The notes: generated by a model not told the origin, from the sequence alone. A stretch of 64,000 bases of DNA from JAYPAN01 sp049597955 (GCA_049597955.1 JBMYND010000005.1:1-64000); one strand, 5' to 3'. Positions 23,693-32,890 are shown, counted from the first letter of the stretch. Program-made: numbers and translations.

Positions 23693-25864
23693 ATGAGCGA
23701 CACTGTAAGCATAGCCGGGCTGCAAATAGCGGCAGAATTGGCGGATTTTGTGGCCAATGAGGCGGTGGTCGGCACCGATATCAGCGCCGATGATTTCTGG
23801 GCGGCGGTGGCCAAAGTGCTGAATGCCCATCGTGATACCAATAAGGCGCTGTTGGAAAAGCGCGAGGCCTTGCAAGCGCAAATTGATGATTGGCACAAGC
23901 AGCGTCAGGGCGCGCCGCATAATGCCGATGACTATAAGGCGTTTTTGCAGGAAATTGGTTATTTGGTGCCGGAAGGCCCGGATTTCACCATTGAAACTGC
24001 CAATGTTGATGATGAGATTGCCAAAATCGCCGGCCCGCAATTGGTTGTGCCGGTGAAAAATGCCCGCTTTGCGGTTAATGCGGCCAATGCGCGTTGGGGC
24101 AGCCTATATGATGCGTTTTACGGCACGGATGCGATTGACCAATCCGGCGATTTATCGCCTGCCGGAGCTTATAATCCGGTGCGCGGCAATGAGGTTATCC
24201 GCCGCGCCAAAGCCTTGCTCGACGAGATTGCTCCGCTTGATGGCGTTGCGCATGGTGATGTGACCGCTTATGCAATTGTCAATGGCGCTTTGCAGGCGAC
24301 CCATGCTGGCGGTGTGGCCGGGCTGGTGCAGGCTGACCGGCTGGCCGGTTATCGCGGCGCGGCCGATGCGCCGGAAGCGATATTGTTAAAAAACAATGAT
24401 TTGCACGCTGAGATTTGGATTGATGCCAGCCATAATATCGGCAAGGACGACAAGGCGCATGTGGCTGATGTATTTCTTGAATCCGCTGTTACCACGATTA
24501 TGGATTGCGAGGATTCGGTGGCGGCGGTGGATGCCGAAGACAAAGTCGAAACCTATCGCAATCTGCTTGGGCTGATGCGGCGTGATTTATCGGTCGAGAT
24601 GGAAAAAAATGGCCGCGCCATGACCCGCGCTTTGGCGGCCAATCGCGATTATACCGCGCCGGACGGGCAGGGCTTCACCTTGCCGGGCCTGTCGCTTATG
24701 CTCATCCGCAATGTCGGGCATTTAATGACCAATCCGGCAATCCTCGATGATCGCGGGGATGAAATACCCGAAGGCATTATGGATGCGCTGATGACCGGCC
24801 TGCTCGCCAAACATGATTTGGCGAAAACCGATATGGCGCAGAAAAACAGCAAAACCGGCTCGGTCTATATTGTGAAACCGAAAATGCACGGGCCGGAAGA
24901 AGTGGCTTTTGCCGATGCGCTGTTTGGCGCGGTTGAAGCCGCCCTTGGCCTGCCGACCCTGACCATGAAAATGGGCATTATGGATGAAGAACGCCGGACA
25001 ACGGTGAATCTGAAAGAATGTATCCGCGCCGCCAAGGCACGGGTGATTTTCATCAATACCGGCTTTCTTGATCGCACAGGCGATGAAATTCACACATCCA
25101 TGGAAATGGGGCCAATGATACGCAAGGCCGATATGAAAGCGTCGGGCTGGCTCAATGCTTATGAAGATTGGAATGTCGATATTGGTCTGGCGTGCGGTTT
25201 GCAGGGACGGGCGCAAATCGGCAAGGGCATGTGGGCGATGCCGGATTTGATGGCCGCCATGCTGGAGCAGAAAATCGGCCAGCCCAAAGCCGGTGCTGAT
25301 TGTGCTTGGGCGCCTTCGCCAACCGCTGCCACACTGCACGCGATTCATTATCATCAAGTCGATGTCGAAGCGGTGCAAAATTCGCTGAAAAGCCGCACCC
25401 GCGCCTCAATTGACACGATTCTGACCATGCCGGTGGAAAGTCATCCGCAATGGTCGCCGGAAGATGTGCAGCAGGAACTCGACAATAATGCCCAAGGCAT
25501 TCTCGGCTATGTGGTGCGCTGGATTGACCAGGGTGTCGGTTGCTCAAAAGTGCCGGATATTCACGATGTCGGCCTGATGGAAGACCGCGCCACTTTGCGG
25601 ATTTCCAGCCAGCATATCGCCAATTGGCTGCATCACGGCATTTGCTCGGAAGAACAAGTTATGGAAACCATGCGCCGCATGGCTGCTGTGGTGGATGGGC
25701 AAAATGCCGGTGATGCCGATTACACGCCAATGGCGGCGGATTTGGACAATTCCACCGCCTTTGCTGCGGCTTGCGATTTGGTGTTTCAGGGGCGCGCGCA
25801 GCCAAGCGGCTATACCGAGCCATTGCTGCACAAAAAACGGTTGGAATATAAAGCGGCGCTGTAA
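23693..25864 (+). CDS. glcB: Malate synthase G
   Basis: A 723-residue enzyme condensing glyoxylate with acetyl-CoA to malate. Length matches isoform G (about 723) rather than A (about 530). Recognisable segments are RWGSLYDAFYGTD, TIMDCEDSVAAVDAEDK, VKPKMHGPEEV (catalytic-site region), ECIRAAKARVIFINTGFLDR, ARIGKGMWAMPD-like text and GCSKVPDIHDVGLMEDRATL. Two ATG codons are adjacent (23690 and 23693); the second has better spacing from GGGGAGAA. The gene is monocistronic and convergent with a small membrane-protein gene. It would serve glycolate/glyoxylate use and possibly the ethylmalonyl-CoA route suggested by a gene at about 48 kb. Confidence 0.95.
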   Translation: MSDTVSIAGLQIAAELADFVANEAVVGTDISADDFWAAVAKVLNAHRDTNKALLEKREALQAQIDDWHKQRQGAPHNADDYKAFLQEIGYLVPEGPDFTIETANVDDEIAKIAGPQLVVPVKNARFAVNAANARWGSLYDAFYGTDAIDQSGDLSPAGAYNPVRGNEVIRRAKALLDEIAPLDGVAHGDVTAYAIVNGALQATHAGGVAGLVQADRLAGYRGAADAPEAILLKNNDLHAEIWIDASHNIGKDDKAHVADVFLESAVTTIMDCEDSVAAVDAEDKVETYRNLLGLMRRDLSVEMEKNGRAMTRALAANRDYTAPDGQGFTLPGLSLMLIRNVGHLMTNPAILDDRGDEIPEGIMDALMTGLLAKHDLAKTDMAQKNSKTGSVYIVKPKMHGPEEVAFADALFGAVEAALGLPTLTMKMGIMDEERRTTVNLKECIRAAKARVIFINTGFLDRTGDEIHTSMEMGPMIRKADMKASGWLNAYEDWNVDIGLACGLQGRAQIGKGMWAMPDLMAAMLEQKIGQPKAGADCAWAPSPTAATLHAIHYHQVDVEAVQNSLKSRTRASIDTILTMPVESHPQWSPEDVQQELDNNAQGILGYVVRWIDQGVGCSKVPDIHDVGLMEDRATLRISSQHIANWLHHGICSEEQVMETMRRMAAVVDGQNAGDADYTPMAADLDNSTAFAAACDLVFQGRAQPSGYTEPLLHKKRLEYKAAL

Positions 25865-25885
25865 AGCACCGGCTTGTGACGGGCT

Positions 25886-26371
25886 TTACGACCCGACCGG
25901 TGCTGCCGGTTGGGGCGGGCCGGCGCGGCGGCGCATGGCGACCAGCGAAAACACATAGCCGGCCAATGCCCCGGCCAGGCAAAGCATTAAAAACCCGTCC
26001 CAATGGCGCGCCGCGCCAATGGCGGTGATTTGAAACGCGGCCTTTAACGCGAACAGGGTGACGCCGACTGAGGCAAATCCGGCCAGCGCGAAAACCAAAT
26101 CGGGCAGTATTTTGACCACGGAAAAAATGACATTCCCGACTGCCATGGCAATCAAAAAGCCCAGCCCGAAAATTGAGCCGAATAAGGGCAGCATATTGCC
26201 AATGTCTTTGAAGGTTGTGTTAATGCGGGCAGAAAAGGGAATTTGAACGCCTAAATCTGTCAGGCTGCCAAGCGCAAATTGTGTGTTAACGGTGACGCCG
26301 AGCACAATAAGAACACCCCATCCGACCAAAAAGGCCAGACATTGGTTAAGGCTTGGTAGAAACTTTTTCAT
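25886..26371 (-). CDS. Small four-helix membrane protein of unknown function
   Basis: A 161-residue protein with four hydrophobic segments: CLAFLVGWGVLIVLGVTVNT, FGSIFGLGFLIAMAVGNVIF, LVFALAGFASVGVTLFAL and FLMLCLAGALAGYVFSLV. A Pro/Arg-rich tail follows (RRRAGPPQPAAPVG). I do not recognise the family. The MKKF start at 26371 is preferred, with GGAG upstream; a longer frame to 26413 has no ribosome-binding site. It is divergent from the sugar dehydrogenase gene and convergent with malate synthase. Confidence 0.6.
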   Translation of the reverse strand: MKKFLPSLNQCLAFLVGWGVLIVLGVTVNTQFALGSLTDLGVQIPFSARINTTFKDIGNMLPLFGSIFGLGFLIAMAVGNVIFSVVKILPDLVFALAGFASVGVTLFALKAAFQITAIGAARHWDGFLMLCLAGALAGYVFSLVAMRRRAGPPQPAAPVGS

Positions 26372-26489
26372 TTCAAAGGCTCCGATTTGGCCATGCTGCA
26401 ATGACGGCGCCACTGCTCTTGCAACTCACTCTAATCTGCTTATGTTATATAATTCAAGCGTTTCGGTATCTGAACAGGGAGCAGCCCAA

Positions 26490-27611
26490 ATGGCAACAGA
26501 TAAGCGGATAGCGGCAATTTTGGTGGCATTTATTTCCATGGCAGTATTGGCGATGCCGGTGCGCGCCAGCGATTACCGTCTGACCATGATTGCTGACGGG
26601 TTGGATATGCCCTGGGGGCTCGCCTTTCTGCCCAATGGCGACATGCTGGTGACTGAATTATCCGGCGCGCTGCGGCTGGTGCGCAATGGCGAGGTGCAAA
26701 AGGCGCCGATTGAGGGTGTGCCGGAAAGCCTTTATGCCGGACAGGGCGGGCTGATGGATATTGTGCTGCATCCCGATTTTGCCGAAAATAATTTTGTTTA
26801 TTTGTCGCTTGCCGCCGGTAAATCATCGGCCAATAAATTGCGCGTGGTGCGCGGGCGGTTTACCGGCACGGCGCTGGAAGATGTGCGCACCATATTCGAA
26901 ACCGCACCGGCCAAGGACATTCCCGTGCATTATGGCGCGCGCATGGCTTTCATGGCTGACAAAACACTGCTGATAACGACCGGTGACGGCTTTGATTATC
27001 GTGAGGAAGCGCAAAATCTCGGCAATCATTTCGGCGTGATTGCGCGTGTCACCGATAATGGCAAAGTGCCTGCCGATAACCCGTTTGCCAATGACAATGC
27101 GGCGCAGCCGGAAATTTGGTCTTATGGCCATCGCAATCCCCAAAGCATTCTCTATGACGCAGCCAGCGGTCTTGTCTATCAGACCGAGCATGGCCCGCGC
27201 GGCGGCGATGAGTTGAACCTGATTGAGCCGGGCAATAATTATGGCTGGCCGATTGCCACTTACGGGATTGATTATTCCGGTGCCAGCATCAGCCCCTATC
27301 AGCAATATGAGGGCACGGTGCAGCCGTTGAAATACTGGACGCCTTCAATCGGGCCAAGCGGTATGGCGCTTTATCGCGGTGCCGAATTTCCGGACTGGCA
27401 GGGCGATATATTTGTGACGTCACTTGTGTTTCGTTATGCGGTGCGCGTTGATATGGAAAATGGTGCGGCTGTGAGCGAGCAAATCCTGTTCACCGAAATT
27501 GGCGAACGCTTGCGTGATATCCGCCAAGGGCCCGATGACCGGCTGTATATTCTGTCGGAGGGCGGGGATAGCGGCAAGATTTGGCGGGTTGACCCGACAG
27601 GGCGCGACTAA
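26490..27611 (+). CDS. PQQ-dependent aldose sugar dehydrogenase (soluble, periplasmic)
   Basis: A 373-residue exported beta-propeller. The signal peptide is IAAILVAFISMAVLAMPVRA. The mature part begins YRLTMIADGLDMPWGLAFLP and has GQGGLMDIVLHPDF, LITTGDGFDYREEAQNLGNH, SYGHRNPQSILYD, QTEHGPRGGDELNLIEPGNN and YGWP, the hallmarks of GDH-B/YliI-type aldose dehydrogenases that bind PQQ and Ca2+. It oxidises sugars in the periplasm and passes electrons to the respiratory chain. The start at 26490 follows GGGAGC. A TATAAT at 26448-26453 is a probable -10, though no good -35 is visible. Confidence 0.85.
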   Translation: MATDKRIAAILVAFISMAVLAMPVRASDYRLTMIADGLDMPWGLAFLPNGDMLVTELSGALRLVRNGEVQKAPIEGVPESLYAGQGGLMDIVLHPDFAENNFVYLSLAAGKSSANKLRVVRGRFTGTALEDVRTIFETAPAKDIPVHYGARMAFMADKTLLITTGDGFDYREEAQNLGNHFGVIARVTDNGKVPADNPFANDNAAQPEIWSYGHRNPQSILYDAASGLVYQTEHGPRGGDELNLIEPGNNYGWPIATYGIDYSGASISPYQQYEGTVQPLKYWTPSIGPSGMALYRGAEFPDWQGDIFVTSLVFRYAVRVDMENGAAVSEQILFTEIGERLRDIRQGPDDRLYILSEGGDSGKIWRVDPTGRD

Positions 27612-27624
27612 AGCTGTAAAGGGG

Positions 27625-27654
27625 CTGGACGCCTGCCCCTGTTTGGCGTATAAA
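27625..27654 (+). promoter_or_regulatory. Promoter of rpmF
   Basis: CTGGAC (27625-27630), an 18-bp spacer and TATAAA (27649-27654) lie just before the L32 gene. The predicted leader is about 22 nt and contains the AGGAGA Shine-Dalgarno (27670-27675). Confidence 0.5.
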
Positions 27655-27682
27655 CCGCCCAACTTATTCAGGAGACGAGAAC

Positions 27683-27862
27683 ATGGCTGTTCCGAAGCGA
27701 AAAACCACACGCTCGAAGCGCGGCATGCGGCGCGCCACCGATGCGTTGGCCAATCCAACCTATATTGAAAATCCCGATAGCGGCGAATTGCATCGCCCGC
27801 ACCATATTGACCTGAAAAGCGGCATGTATCGGGGCCGTCAGGTCTTGCAACCAAAAGATTAA
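27683..27862 (+). CDS. rpmF: 50S ribosomal protein L32
   Basis: A 59-residue ribosomal protein: MAVPKRKTTRSKRGMRRA is the conserved bL32 start, and HHIDLKSGMYRGRQVL matches the usual alphaproteobacterial C-terminal half. AGGAGA lies 7 nt upstream. In many bacteria rpmF is followed by plsX-fabH; here it is a single gene facing pabC, with a 4-bp convergent overlap and a strong terminator inside pabC. Confidence 0.95.
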   Translation: MAVPKRKTTRSKRGMRRATDALANPTYIENPDSGELHRPHHIDLKSGMYRGRQVLQPKD

Positions 27863-28713
27863 AACTCCGTTTCGACGGGCAATCGGGCGCGCCATTGGCG
27901 CGCCTTTTTTGTTGCCGATTCTGTCAGCGCGGCGTCAGCAGCCTCAAAATGCGCCGCGACAATTTCCTGCACACTGTTGCAAATAAAAATATGCCGCGCC
28001 GTTTGCAGCATGGTGCGCGTCACTTGGCCTTGCTTTATCGGGCTGTCGGGCAATTGGGTCACTTGCGCCAGCATAATGCCAGGCAGCGCGCCCTCCGCCG
28101 GTGACGGCGTCAGCCATTGCCCGTCATTTGTTTCAATAATCACATTGCCCGCCGCCGCCGAAGCAATGCGCCCCCATTGATTGAGCATCAGCGCCTCATT
28201 GGCACCATTTTCAACAGCCTGTTTGCGCGCTTGTATATTGGGCAAATAATTGCCGGTTTTGAACGCGGCATCGGGCTGACCGGCCAGCACGCCATAATCG
28301 CTGACATAAAGTTTTAATTGCGGCAATGGCGGCGGCGCAGGTGCCAGGCTGACAAGGCACAGCGCATCCGCCGCTTGTTGCGGCACCAGCCCGCGCCCAC
28401 CCGCACCGCCGCTTATGGTGAGCCGCAGCACTTGGGGTTCATCCATGGTGTTTTCGGCCAGCAGGGCGCGCGACCAATGTTTCAAAGCGGCCCGCATATC
28501 GCCATTCGGCACAATATTGGCAGGTAGATGCAGGCCATAAAAATCACAAGCCGCATGCAGGCGCTTTATATGCGCGTCCCAAAATTGCGGCACATTATTT
28601 TTGACCAGCAAGGTTGCAAATACACTTTCACCGAGCAACAGGCCGCGATCTTGCGCCAAAGCCAGTTGCGCTGGCGCGACCGGTTGACCATTGATGAACA
28701 CTGCCGCCATCAC
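27859..28713 (-). CDS. pabC: Class IV aminotransferase, probable aminodeoxychorismate lyase PabC
   Basis: A 284-residue PLP enzyme of fold type IV. The PLP lysine is in FKTGNYLPNIQARKQA. NEALMLNQWGRIASAAAGNV and TPSPAEGALPGIML are typical active-site segments, and GQPVAPAQLALAQDRGLLLG is the N-terminal motif. With pabA and pabB upstream (ATGA overlap with pabA) it most likely removes pyruvate from aminodeoxychorismate to give p-aminobenzoate for folate. D-amino acid or branched-chain aminotransferase activity cannot be excluded from sequence alone. Its 3' end carries the rpmF terminator on the opposite strand. Confidence 0.8.
   Translation of the reverse strand: MMAAVFINGQPVAPAQLALAQDRGLLLGESVFATLLVKNNVPQFWDAHIKRLHAACDFYGLHLPANIVPNGDMRAALKHWSRALLAENTMDEPQVLRLTISGGAGGRGLVPQQAADALCLVSLAPAPPPLPQLKLYVSDYGVLAGQPDAAFKTGNYLPNIQARKQAVENGANEALMLNQWGRIASAAAGNVIIETNDGQWLTPSPAEGALPGIMLAQVTQLPDSPIKQGQVTRTMLQTARHIFICNSVQEIVAAHFEAADAALTESATKKARQWRARLPVETEF
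27886..27910 (+). terminator. Intrinsic terminator of rpmF, inside the pabC coding region
   Basis: GGCGCGCC (27886-27893), loop ATT, GGCGCGCC (27897-27904) and six Ts (27905-27910) form an 8-bp all-GC hairpin with a U-tract on the plus strand, 24 bp after the rpmF stop. The same bases encode ARQWRAR in the convergent PabC protein. On the reverse strand the hairpin lacks a following T run, so termination should be one-directional. Confidence 0.85.
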
Positions 28714-29297
28714 ACGGCCCCCGGCGCTGGCTGGCGCGGCTTCATCTGGCCCAGAAAATTGTCAATCAATCGTCGGCCATGCGGGGTCAGGATTGATTCC
28801 GGATGAAACTGCACACCAAAAACCGGTCGGCTGACATGGGCGAAGGCCATGATTTCGCCCTGGCTGCTTTGCGCGGTCGCGCGCAGGCAATCGGGCAGCT
28901 TTTCGACAATCAGCGCATGATAACGACCCGCCTGCATGGGCCGGGGCAGACCGGCAAACAGGCCGTCGCCATTATGGTGAATGGCCGAGGCTTTGCCATG
29001 CATGGGTTCGCGCGCCCGCCCGACCCTGCCGCCATAGGCTTGTGCCAAGGTTTGATGGCCGAGACACACGCCCAATATCGGCATATCGGCCGGGCAGGCG
29101 GCCAGCAGCTCAAGGCTGATGCCGGTTTCATCCGGCGTGCCGGGGCCGGGCGATAAAATAAGCGCCTTTGGCTGATGCGCCAGAACAGCATCAAGCGGCG
29201 CGTTTTGCCGAATGGTCACCACTTCTTCACCGGCTTCGCGCAAATAACGCGCCAGTGTTTCGACAAAGCTGTCAAAATGGTCAATGACGACAATCAT
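28710..29297 (-). CDS. pabA: Aminodeoxychorismate synthase glutamine amidotransferase (PabA/TrpG)
   Basis: A 195-residue class I glutamine amidotransferase. DHFDSFVETLARYL is the N-terminal signature, LILSPGPGTPDE the oxyanion strand, GVCLGHQTLAQ holds the catalytic Cys and VQFHPESIL the His-Glu pair. It supplies ammonia from glutamine to PabB; in some species one protein also serves anthranilate synthase. It overlaps pabC and pabB by 4 bp on either side. Confidence 0.85.
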   Translation of the reverse strand: MIVVIDHFDSFVETLARYLREAGEEVVTIRQNAPLDAVLAHQPKALILSPGPGTPDETGISLELLAACPADMPILGVCLGHQTLAQAYGGRVGRAREPMHGKASAIHHNGDGLFAGLPRPMQAGRYHALIVEKLPDCLRATAQSSQGEIMAFAHVSRPVFGVQFHPESILTPHGRRLIDNFLGQMKPRQPAPGAV

Positions 29298-30754
29298 CCG
29301 GCTGGCTCCGACAAAACGGCCAGTGATGCGGGCGCGGCGAAGCGGTCAATATCTTCGCCCAAAGCCAGCGCCAGACCGCGCGCCTTGTTCAGTGTTTCCT
29401 GATATTCAATCGCTGGCTGGCTGTCGGCGACAATACCGCCACCGGCTTGAAAGCTGACGTCACGCCCGCGCAAAAGGGCGGTGCGGATAAGGATATTGCT
29501 GTCCATTCTGCCGTCAAAACCAAGCCAGCACAGGCTTCCGTAAAATGGCCCGCGCCGCATCGGTTCCAATTGGTCAATCACTTGCATGGCGCGGATTTTC
29601 GGTGCGCCGGTGATTGAGCCGCCGGGAAAACAGGCGCGCATGACATTGGCGGCGGTTTTGCCTTCGGCCAATCGGCCACGCACAGTAGAGACCAGATGAT
29701 GCACATTTGAAAAGCTCTCAAGCGCGCATAATTGCGGCACCTCAATTGTGCCATCCGCGCAGGCGCGTGCCAAATCATTGCGCAGCAAATCGACAATCAT
29801 CACATTTTCGGCGCGGTCTTTTTCCGACGCCAATAAGGTTTCGGCAATTTGGCGGTCAGCTTTGGCGTCGGGCAAGCGCGGCATAGTGCCTTTTATCGGG
29901 CGGGTTTCGACCAGATTATCGCGGCACTGCAAAAACCGCTCCGGCGAGGCCGAGGCCAGGGCAAAATCACCAAAACAGCCATAGGCGGAAAATGGCGCCG
30001 GGCTGATGCGGCGCAGGCGGCAATAATAGGCAAAGCCAGTGTCAGTCGCAGCCAGACCGGCAGAAAAACATTGCGCCAAATTGGCTTGAAAAATCTCACC
30101 GGCCAAAATCCGGTCAATAATGTTCTGCACTGTTGTTTCATATTTTTGGCGGGAAAAATTACTGTGCAGCGCATCAGCCAATTGCGGGGCGTTAAGATTG
30201 TCATCAACCAAAACATTGCGATGCGCCCTAGCCAGGCGATTGTGCCAAGCATGCAGCGCCGCCTCTGCTTTTTCACCATCACCATCGCCGCTGAGCAGAA
30301 TAAAGCAGCGATTTTGCTGGTGGTCGAAAGCAAGCACGCTGTGATAAATGCCAAGCGCCATGGCCGGCAGGCCGAACCGGTCTTCCGCCTGCATTTGCAT
30401 GGCGCTGTCCAACCCCGCGCCCAAATCATAGGCCAGCATGCCGGCAATGCCGCCGCGAAAAGGCGGCAGCATGGCATCCATATCCGGCGGCAAATTGCAC
30501 CATGCATCGGCGCGGGCGCGCAATAGCCGGTCAATATGCTCAAAACCCGCCTCCGCCGCATCTGCCTGTTTCACAATCACCTGTTCGGCATCGGCCATAA
30601 TAAAACTGTAACGCCCTGCTGGATGCTCATTGTCGGAACTGTCCAACCACAGCGCGCCGGGCTGGTCGGCGAGCGGCGCAAACACCGTTTCCGGCGCTAT
30701 CCAGCCTATCTCTTCGACACGGCTGTGGCTTTCGCGGCAGTGAAAACTCAGCAT
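29294..30754 (-). CDS. pabB: Aminodeoxychorismate synthase component I
   Basis: A 486-residue chorismate-utilising enzyme making aminodeoxychorismate. TRPIKGTMPR contains the PIKGT lysine that distinguishes PabB from anthranilate synthase (PIAGT). EIFQANLAQCFSA, VMIVDLLRNDL, FPGGSITGAPK and YGSLCWLGFDG are the conserved active-site blocks. The start at 30754 is used because its ATG overlaps the stop of the preceding DUF985 gene as TAATG; extending to 30796 would overlap that gene by 43 bp. Operon order is DUF985-pabB-pabA-pabC. Confidence 0.9.
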   Translation of the reverse strand: MLSFHCRESHSRVEEIGWIAPETVFAPLADQPGALWLDSSDNEHPAGRYSFIMADAEQVIVKQADAAEAGFEHIDRLLRARADAWCNLPPDMDAMLPPFRGGIAGMLAYDLGAGLDSAMQMQAEDRFGLPAMALGIYHSVLAFDHQQNRCFILLSGDGDGEKAEAALHAWHNRLARAHRNVLVDDNLNAPQLADALHSNFSRQKYETTVQNIIDRILAGEIFQANLAQCFSAGLAATDTGFAYYCRLRRISPAPFSAYGCFGDFALASASPERFLQCRDNLVETRPIKGTMPRLPDAKADRQIAETLLASEKDRAENVMIVDLLRNDLARACADGTIEVPQLCALESFSNVHHLVSTVRGRLAEGKTAANVMRACFPGGSITGAPKIRAMQVIDQLEPMRRGPFYGSLCWLGFDGRMDSNILIRTALLRGRDVSFQAGGGIVADSQPAIEYQETLNKARGLALALGEDIDRFAAPASLAVLSEPAG

Positions 30755-31242
30755 TAGCGACGACCGGCTTTCGGCGCGCGCGGTGTCGGAAACCAATCCG
30801 GCGACGCCATTTCAATACTGGCCGCATCGGGCGCGGCCTCAGTATCGCAGCGCACCAGACTCCATGCGCCCAAACTGGTGGCGGTCTGCCAGATATGGGC
30901 GGCAAAGTGCAGGCTGGCTTGCTGATTCAATACCGTATCGGGGCCGAGATGGCTGGCTTGCGCGTCATGCCCGTCCGGCGAGGCGGTCACCACTGCCGGC
31001 GCACCGGCCAGCCAGTGCCAGCTTTGCGCCTGCGACAGACGTTGCCAGCTGTAAAACCCGTCACTGTCGAGCAGCATAAGGCGTTGCCAGCCTGTTGCGC
31101 TTTGCACCAAGCCTTCGGCAAAAGGGGCGGGTGTGGCGTCGCGGAACGGTGCGGCCAATTGCAAACCCAATGTGTCGGCCACTTGCCGGGCCGATAATGT
31201 GGCAGGAAAACGCGCGGCCAGCTCTTGTGCATTATCTGTCAT
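30754..31242 (-). CDS. Cupin-fold DUF985-like protein
   Basis: A 162-residue protein resembling DUF985/COG3542 cupins: residues about 15-110 hold a helix, then GFYSWQRLSQAQSWHWLAGA, VVTASPDG and ASHLGPD, arranged like the cupin core. The usual first metal-ligand region (SHWHRVDSDEIWH in relatives) reads YSWQRLSQAQSWHW, so most metal ligands are lost, which suggests a binding rather than catalytic role. The gene is coupled to pabB by TAATG, but no folate link is known to me. Confidence 0.6.
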   Translation of the reverse strand: MTDNAQELAARFPATLSARQVADTLGLQLAAPFRDATPAPFAEGLVQSATGWQRLMLLDSDGFYSWQRLSQAQSWHWLAGAPAVVTASPDGHDAQASHLGPDTVLNQQASLHFAAHIWQTATSLGAWSLVRCDTEAAPDAASIEMASPDWFPTPRAPKAGRR

Positions 31243-31281
31243 TTATGCCCTCAAGCCCTGCCGATTGCTCAATCGCATGGC

Positions 31282-32052
31282 TTAGAAATTATCCTTGCGG
31301 CTGCGGATTTCGGCAAAAACATCAACATTTTCGGCATTGGCCATATTGAGCCGGGCGCGAATGGCCGGGTCGGCGGCGCGCAAAAACGGATTGGTCGCGC
31401 GCTCCAGCCCAATCTCGGTCGGCACGGTCGGCTTGTTCTGCGCCCGCAATTCGGTGATGTCGTCAATCCGCGCTTGCAATGCGGCATTGTCCGGGTCAAT
31501 GGTCGCGGCAAAGGCGGCATTGGCGGCAGTGTATTCATGGGCGCAATAAATCAGCGTGCCATCGGGCAGGCCGGCCAGCTTTTCAAGGCTTGCCCACATT
31601 TGCGCCATTGTGCCTTCAAACACCCGCCCGCAGCCCAAAGTGAACAGGCTGTCACCAACAAAGGCCAGACCGGCATCGGGCAGATGATAGGCAATATGAC
31701 CAAGCGTATGGCCACCCACATTGATGACGCGCACTTCATGGTCGCCAAGGCGCAATGCGTCACCATCATCAACCGCATGGTCAATGCCGGGGATTTTATC
31801 GGCTTCACCGGCCGGGCCGATAATGCGACAGCCCGTTGCCTGTTTGATTTCCAGATTATTGCCGGCATGATCCCAATGGTGATGGGTGTTCCAAATATGG
31901 CTTAATTGCCAATTGCGTTTTTCCAGCTCAGCCAGAATCGGGCCGGGTTCGGGCGTATCAATACAGGCGGTTTCGCCGCTTGCCGCATCATGCAGCAAAT
32001 AGCCGTAATTGTCATTCAGGCAGGGTATTTGGGCAATGTCCAGCTTGCTCAT
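31282..32052 (-). CDS. gloB: Hydroxyacylglutathione hydrolase (glyoxalase II)
   Basis: A 256-residue metallo-beta-lactamase-fold enzyme that hydrolyses S-lactoylglutathione to lactate and glutathione. The metal motif THHHWDHAGN gives His57, His59, Asp61 and His62. VINVGGHTLGHIAYHL, FVGDSLFTLGCGRVFEG and YCAHEYTAANAAFA carry the remaining metal and substrate residues, and NPFLRA is the C-terminal family motif. The start at 32052 follows GGAG and gives the usual length of about 255. It is divergent from a methyltransferase gene, as in many Alphaproteobacteria. Confidence 0.95.
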   Translation of the reverse strand: MSKLDIAQIPCLNDNYGYLLHDAASGETACIDTPEPGPILAELEKRNWQLSHIWNTHHHWDHAGNNLEIKQATGCRIIGPAGEADKIPGIDHAVDDGDALRLGDHEVRVINVGGHTLGHIAYHLPDAGLAFVGDSLFTLGCGRVFEGTMAQMWASLEKLAGLPDGTLIYCAHEYTAANAAFAATIDPDNAALQARIDDITELRAQNKPTVPTEIGLERATNPFLRAADPAIRARLNMANAENVDVFAEIRSRKDNF

Positions 32053-32107
32053 GGGTTTCTCCGGTAAGCGGGCGCGCCATGTTTCACCGCGCGCGCCGAT
32101 AACAAAT

Positions 32108-32137
32108 CTGTCACGAGTATAGGCGATACGGTATAAA
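32108..32137 (+). promoter_or_regulatory. Promoter of the methyltransferase gene (probably leaderless)
   Basis: CTGTCA (32108-32113), an 18-bp spacer and TATAAA (32132-32137) end 9 nt before the ATG at 32147. The transcript would begin within a few bases of the start codon, and no Shine-Dalgarno is present. Confidence 0.5.
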
Positions 32138-32146
32138 TGGTAAATC

Positions 32147-32890
32147 ATGGCTGTTGATATATTGGATTTGGCAGAATTTTACGCCGCCCCGCGCGGTCAA
32201 ATGGTGCAGCGTCAAATCGCCCGCGCCATTGCGCAAGGCTGGCCGCCACCGCGCGATGATGTGCTGGTCGGCTATGGCTATGCGCCGCCCTATGCCGAAG
32301 CCTTATGGCCCAATGCCGATTGGCATTTTCTGATGCCCGGCCAGCAAGGCGTGATGATGACCCCGCCCGAGGCCCGTTGCGTGACCGCGCTGGTGCAAGA
32401 AACCGACTGGCCCTTGCGCGACGCTTGCGTTAATCGCGTATTGATGGTGCATGGGCTGGAAGCGGCCAATCAAAGCGAAGCCTTGCTGGCGGAAGTCTGG
32501 CGGGTGCTGGTGCCAAATGGCCGCGTAATCATGCTGGTGCCAAACCGCACCGGTTTTTGGGCGCGCCGCGATGGCACGCCGTTTGGCACCGGGCGGCCTT
32601 ATTCACGCGGGCAATTGCGGCGCATGGTCAAGCAGGCCGGTTTTGTATTGCGTGACATGCAACCGGTTTTGATGGTGCCGCCGCTTTTGCCTGTGCGCTT
32701 GCAGGAATTACTGGCGCGCCCTGCCGGTCTGCTGCGTTATATTGTGCCGCAAATTGGCGGTCTTTGGCTGGTTGAGGCGCAAAAGCAATTGCCCGCGCCC
32801 TTGCGCGCACAAAGGCGGCAATGGCGCTATGCCGGTGCCAGAGCGCGTCCGGCGCTGTCTTCATCCAGCCCTTTTAGCGATGAAAAATGA
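32147..32890 (+). CDS. Class I SAM-dependent methyltransferase
   Basis: A 247-residue protein related to the methyltransferases often found divergent from gloB in Alphaproteobacteria. LDLAEFYAAPRGQMVQRQI opens it. The middle has VNRVLMVHGLEAANQSEALL and EVWRVLVPNGRVIMLVPNRT, the motif II/III region of a Rossmann methyltransferase, then FGTGRPYSRGQLRRMV. The glycine-rich SAM loop (motif I) is weak: VGYGYAPPYAEALWP. The substrate is unknown. A Ser-rich tail ends the protein. Confidence 0.75.
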   Translation: MAVDILDLAEFYAAPRGQMVQRQIARAIAQGWPPPRDDVLVGYGYAPPYAEALWPNADWHFLMPGQQGVMMTPPEARCVTALVQETDWPLRDACVNRVLMVHGLEAANQSEALLAEVWRVLVPNGRVIMLVPNRTGFWARRDGTPFGTGRPYSRGQLRRMVKQAGFVLRDMQPVLMVPPLLPVRLQELLARPAGLLRYIVPQIGGLWLVEAQKQLPAPLRAQRRQWRYAGARARPALSSSSPFSDEK

